Shown: in pieces, positions 63,325 through 64,000 of the stretch | How positions within the stretch are numbered: the first letter of the stretch is position 1 | Layout: the number at the start of each line of letters is the position of its first letter | Source of the DNA: an uncultured Treponema sp. | Lineage (GTDB): Bacteria > Spirochaetota > Spirochaetia > Treponematales > Treponemataceae | Length of the DNA stretch: 64,000 nucleotides | Direction: 5' to 3' | NCBI GenBank assembly: GCA_900319625.1 | Contig: ONPD01000004.1 | Location: 1-64,000, forward strand | Position numbers and translations under genes: made by a program | Notes under the pieces: model-generated | What the model was told of the DNA's origin: nothing | What the model saw: the letters and a program-made list of their open reading frames with translations, nothing else | The model's database searches: none

Positions 63325-63383
63325 GCCGAAAGGGTCATTTTAGGATTATCGAGAAAACGGCTCAGAGGCAGGCTATGCCTGCC
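63318..63383 (+). other. Hairpins between RND and LolA-like genes
   Basis: Two structures can form: GAGCCG (63323-63328) with CGGCTC (63358-63363), or AAAATGA with TCATTTT overlapping the stop; a further perfect stem GGCAGGC-TAT-GCCTGCC lies at 63367-63383. No T-run follows, so I see mRNA structure rather than a full terminator; it may tune expression of the second gene. Confidence 0.4.
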
Positions 63384-63431
63384 GACCTTACTCTAACATT
63401 CAGTATTTTATATTTATAGGAGATTTATAAT

Positions 63432-64000
63432 ATGAAAAAGACACTTTTTGGCACATTCGCCGCACTTATGCTTCTTTCTTCAGCAGTATTCGCTGACGAA
63501 AAAGGTTACAAAATCATGAAAGACGTAGCAGATTTCAAAAAACCTGCTTTCTCACAGGCTCAGCTTTTTATTTCTTTGTACAGCAAATCTGGTGACAAAG
63601 AAGAAGAATGGGGAGCAATCGAATACGGCCGCGATGTAGACGGACTTGCTTCAGTTGTAATGGACTTCAAAACAGGTTCTAAAAAAGGAACACGCTTCCT
63701 TCAGATTGAAAACGAAGGCAACAAACCGGATGACAAATTCATCTATCTTCCGGAACTCAAATCATCACGCCGCGTAAACTCAAGCGAAGGTTCAAAATCA
63801 TTCCTTGGTACAGACGCAACCTACGATGATCTTTCTACCCGCGATGTAGAAGAAGACGAGCACACATATCTTAAAGATGAAACAAAGAACGGATATGACT
63901 GCTACAACATCAAGGAAGTTCCAAAGGATCCAAAATCAAGCCAGTACGCTTGGCGCCTTACATGGATTGACAAAAAGACAATGTACCCGATCTACACAGA
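63432..64000 (+). CDS. LolA-like protein, module 2 (partial, runs off the right edge)
   Basis: The gene starts at ATG 63432 with AGGAG upstream and has no stop before the window ends (189 codons seen). It begins with a signal peptide (MKKTLFGTFAALMLLSSAVFA) and contains FIYLPELKSSRRVNSSEGSK and WRLTWIDKKTMYPIYTE, which parallel the LolA-like gene at 56489-57277 (LYLPAMKKVRRVSGS and VTWISKDNYV). It is the partner of the RND gene just before it. The missing C-terminus is beyond the window. Confidence 0.82.
   Translation, partial: MKKTLFGTFAALMLLSSAVFADEKGYKIMKDVADFKKPAFSQAQLFISLYSKSGDKEEEWGAIEYGRDVDGLASVVMDFKTGSKKGTRFLQIENEGNKPDDKFIYLPELKSSRRVNSSEGSKSFLGTDATYDDLSTRDVEEDEHTYLKDETKNGYDCYNIKEVPKDPKSSQYAWRLTWIDKKTMYPIYT

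Noticed and set aside
1..64000. A search by eye for CRISPR arrays, rRNA genes, phage genes or restriction systems
   Set aside because: I found no regularly spaced repeats, rRNA segments, structural phage genes or methylase/nuclease pairs in this window.

Overview
The window looks like chromosomal DNA of a host-associated or free-living Treponema-type spirochaete; I cannot name the species. The evidence is the flgF/flgG/flgJ-like flagellar cluster (arranged as in T. pallidum), a chemotaxis operon with spirochaete-style receptors, many exported proteins with no clear family, moderate AT-rich composition, frequent GTG/TTG starts and tight ATGA overlaps. Gene density is high. No intergenic stretch exceeds 300 bp except the left edge (1-303), where I see no convincing gene apart from the end of an IS3-family element.

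Layout. 0.27-1.57 kb: an IS3-family insertion sequence with terminal inverted repeats; its orfB is broken by a small deletion. 1.6-8.4 kb: two small envelope proteins, mfd, then a short plus-strand operon (exported protein, receiver-like protein, tail-anchored zinc ribbon). 8.4 kb: tRNA-Leu(CAG) with its own promoter. 8.5-16 kb (minus): two tandem RluA-family pseudouridine synthases, a YggS-type PLP protein, rsmA, a ComEC core, a repeat-type exported protein and a membrane-anchored PilZ protein. 16-23 kb: CPBP protease, a Gld-like ABC transporter (ATPase, permease/GldG fusion, DUF4340-like), RNase Z and a MATE exporter. 23-32 kb: an orphan ATP-grasp enzyme, a 1038-residue GGDEF protein, thiamine pyrophosphokinase, a FemX-like transferase and metG. 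32-36 kb: a complete FbpA-type ABC importer. 36-47.6 kb: HD protein, OmpA-like protein, then an operon mcp-cheW-cheB-cheR-(Hpt-like/CheW/receiver)-class III cyclase, with a Cache-PAS-GGDEF gene divergent to it. 47.6-53 kb: histidine phosphatase, cytidylate-kinase-like protein, an ECF sigma/anti-sigma operon, a YicC nuclease and murC. 53-55 kb: flagellar rod genes. 55-64 kb: two RND/MMPL + LolA-like modules around an ArsR regulator. One has a beta-barrel gene; the other runs off the right edge.

How the genes work together. Signalling is the dominant theme. The window has two diguanylate cyclases (one with an inhibitory site, one without), a PilZ effector, a class III nucleotide cyclase co-transcribed with chemotaxis genes, and a kinase-less CheW/receiver scaffold. 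The second theme is envelope transport: two LolA-like/MMPL modules, the Gld-like ABC system, the OmpA-like protein and the ECF sigma operon.

Most worth a second look: the chemotaxis-cyclase operon with its kinase-less scaffold; the paired LolA/MMPL/barrel modules with an ArsR switch and repeated operator-like boxes; an Asp/Phe-rich acidic segment in the larger RND protein; Ala/Gly-rich low-complexity segments inside several conserved enzymes that share related DNA words; and GC-rich palindromic intergenic repeats.
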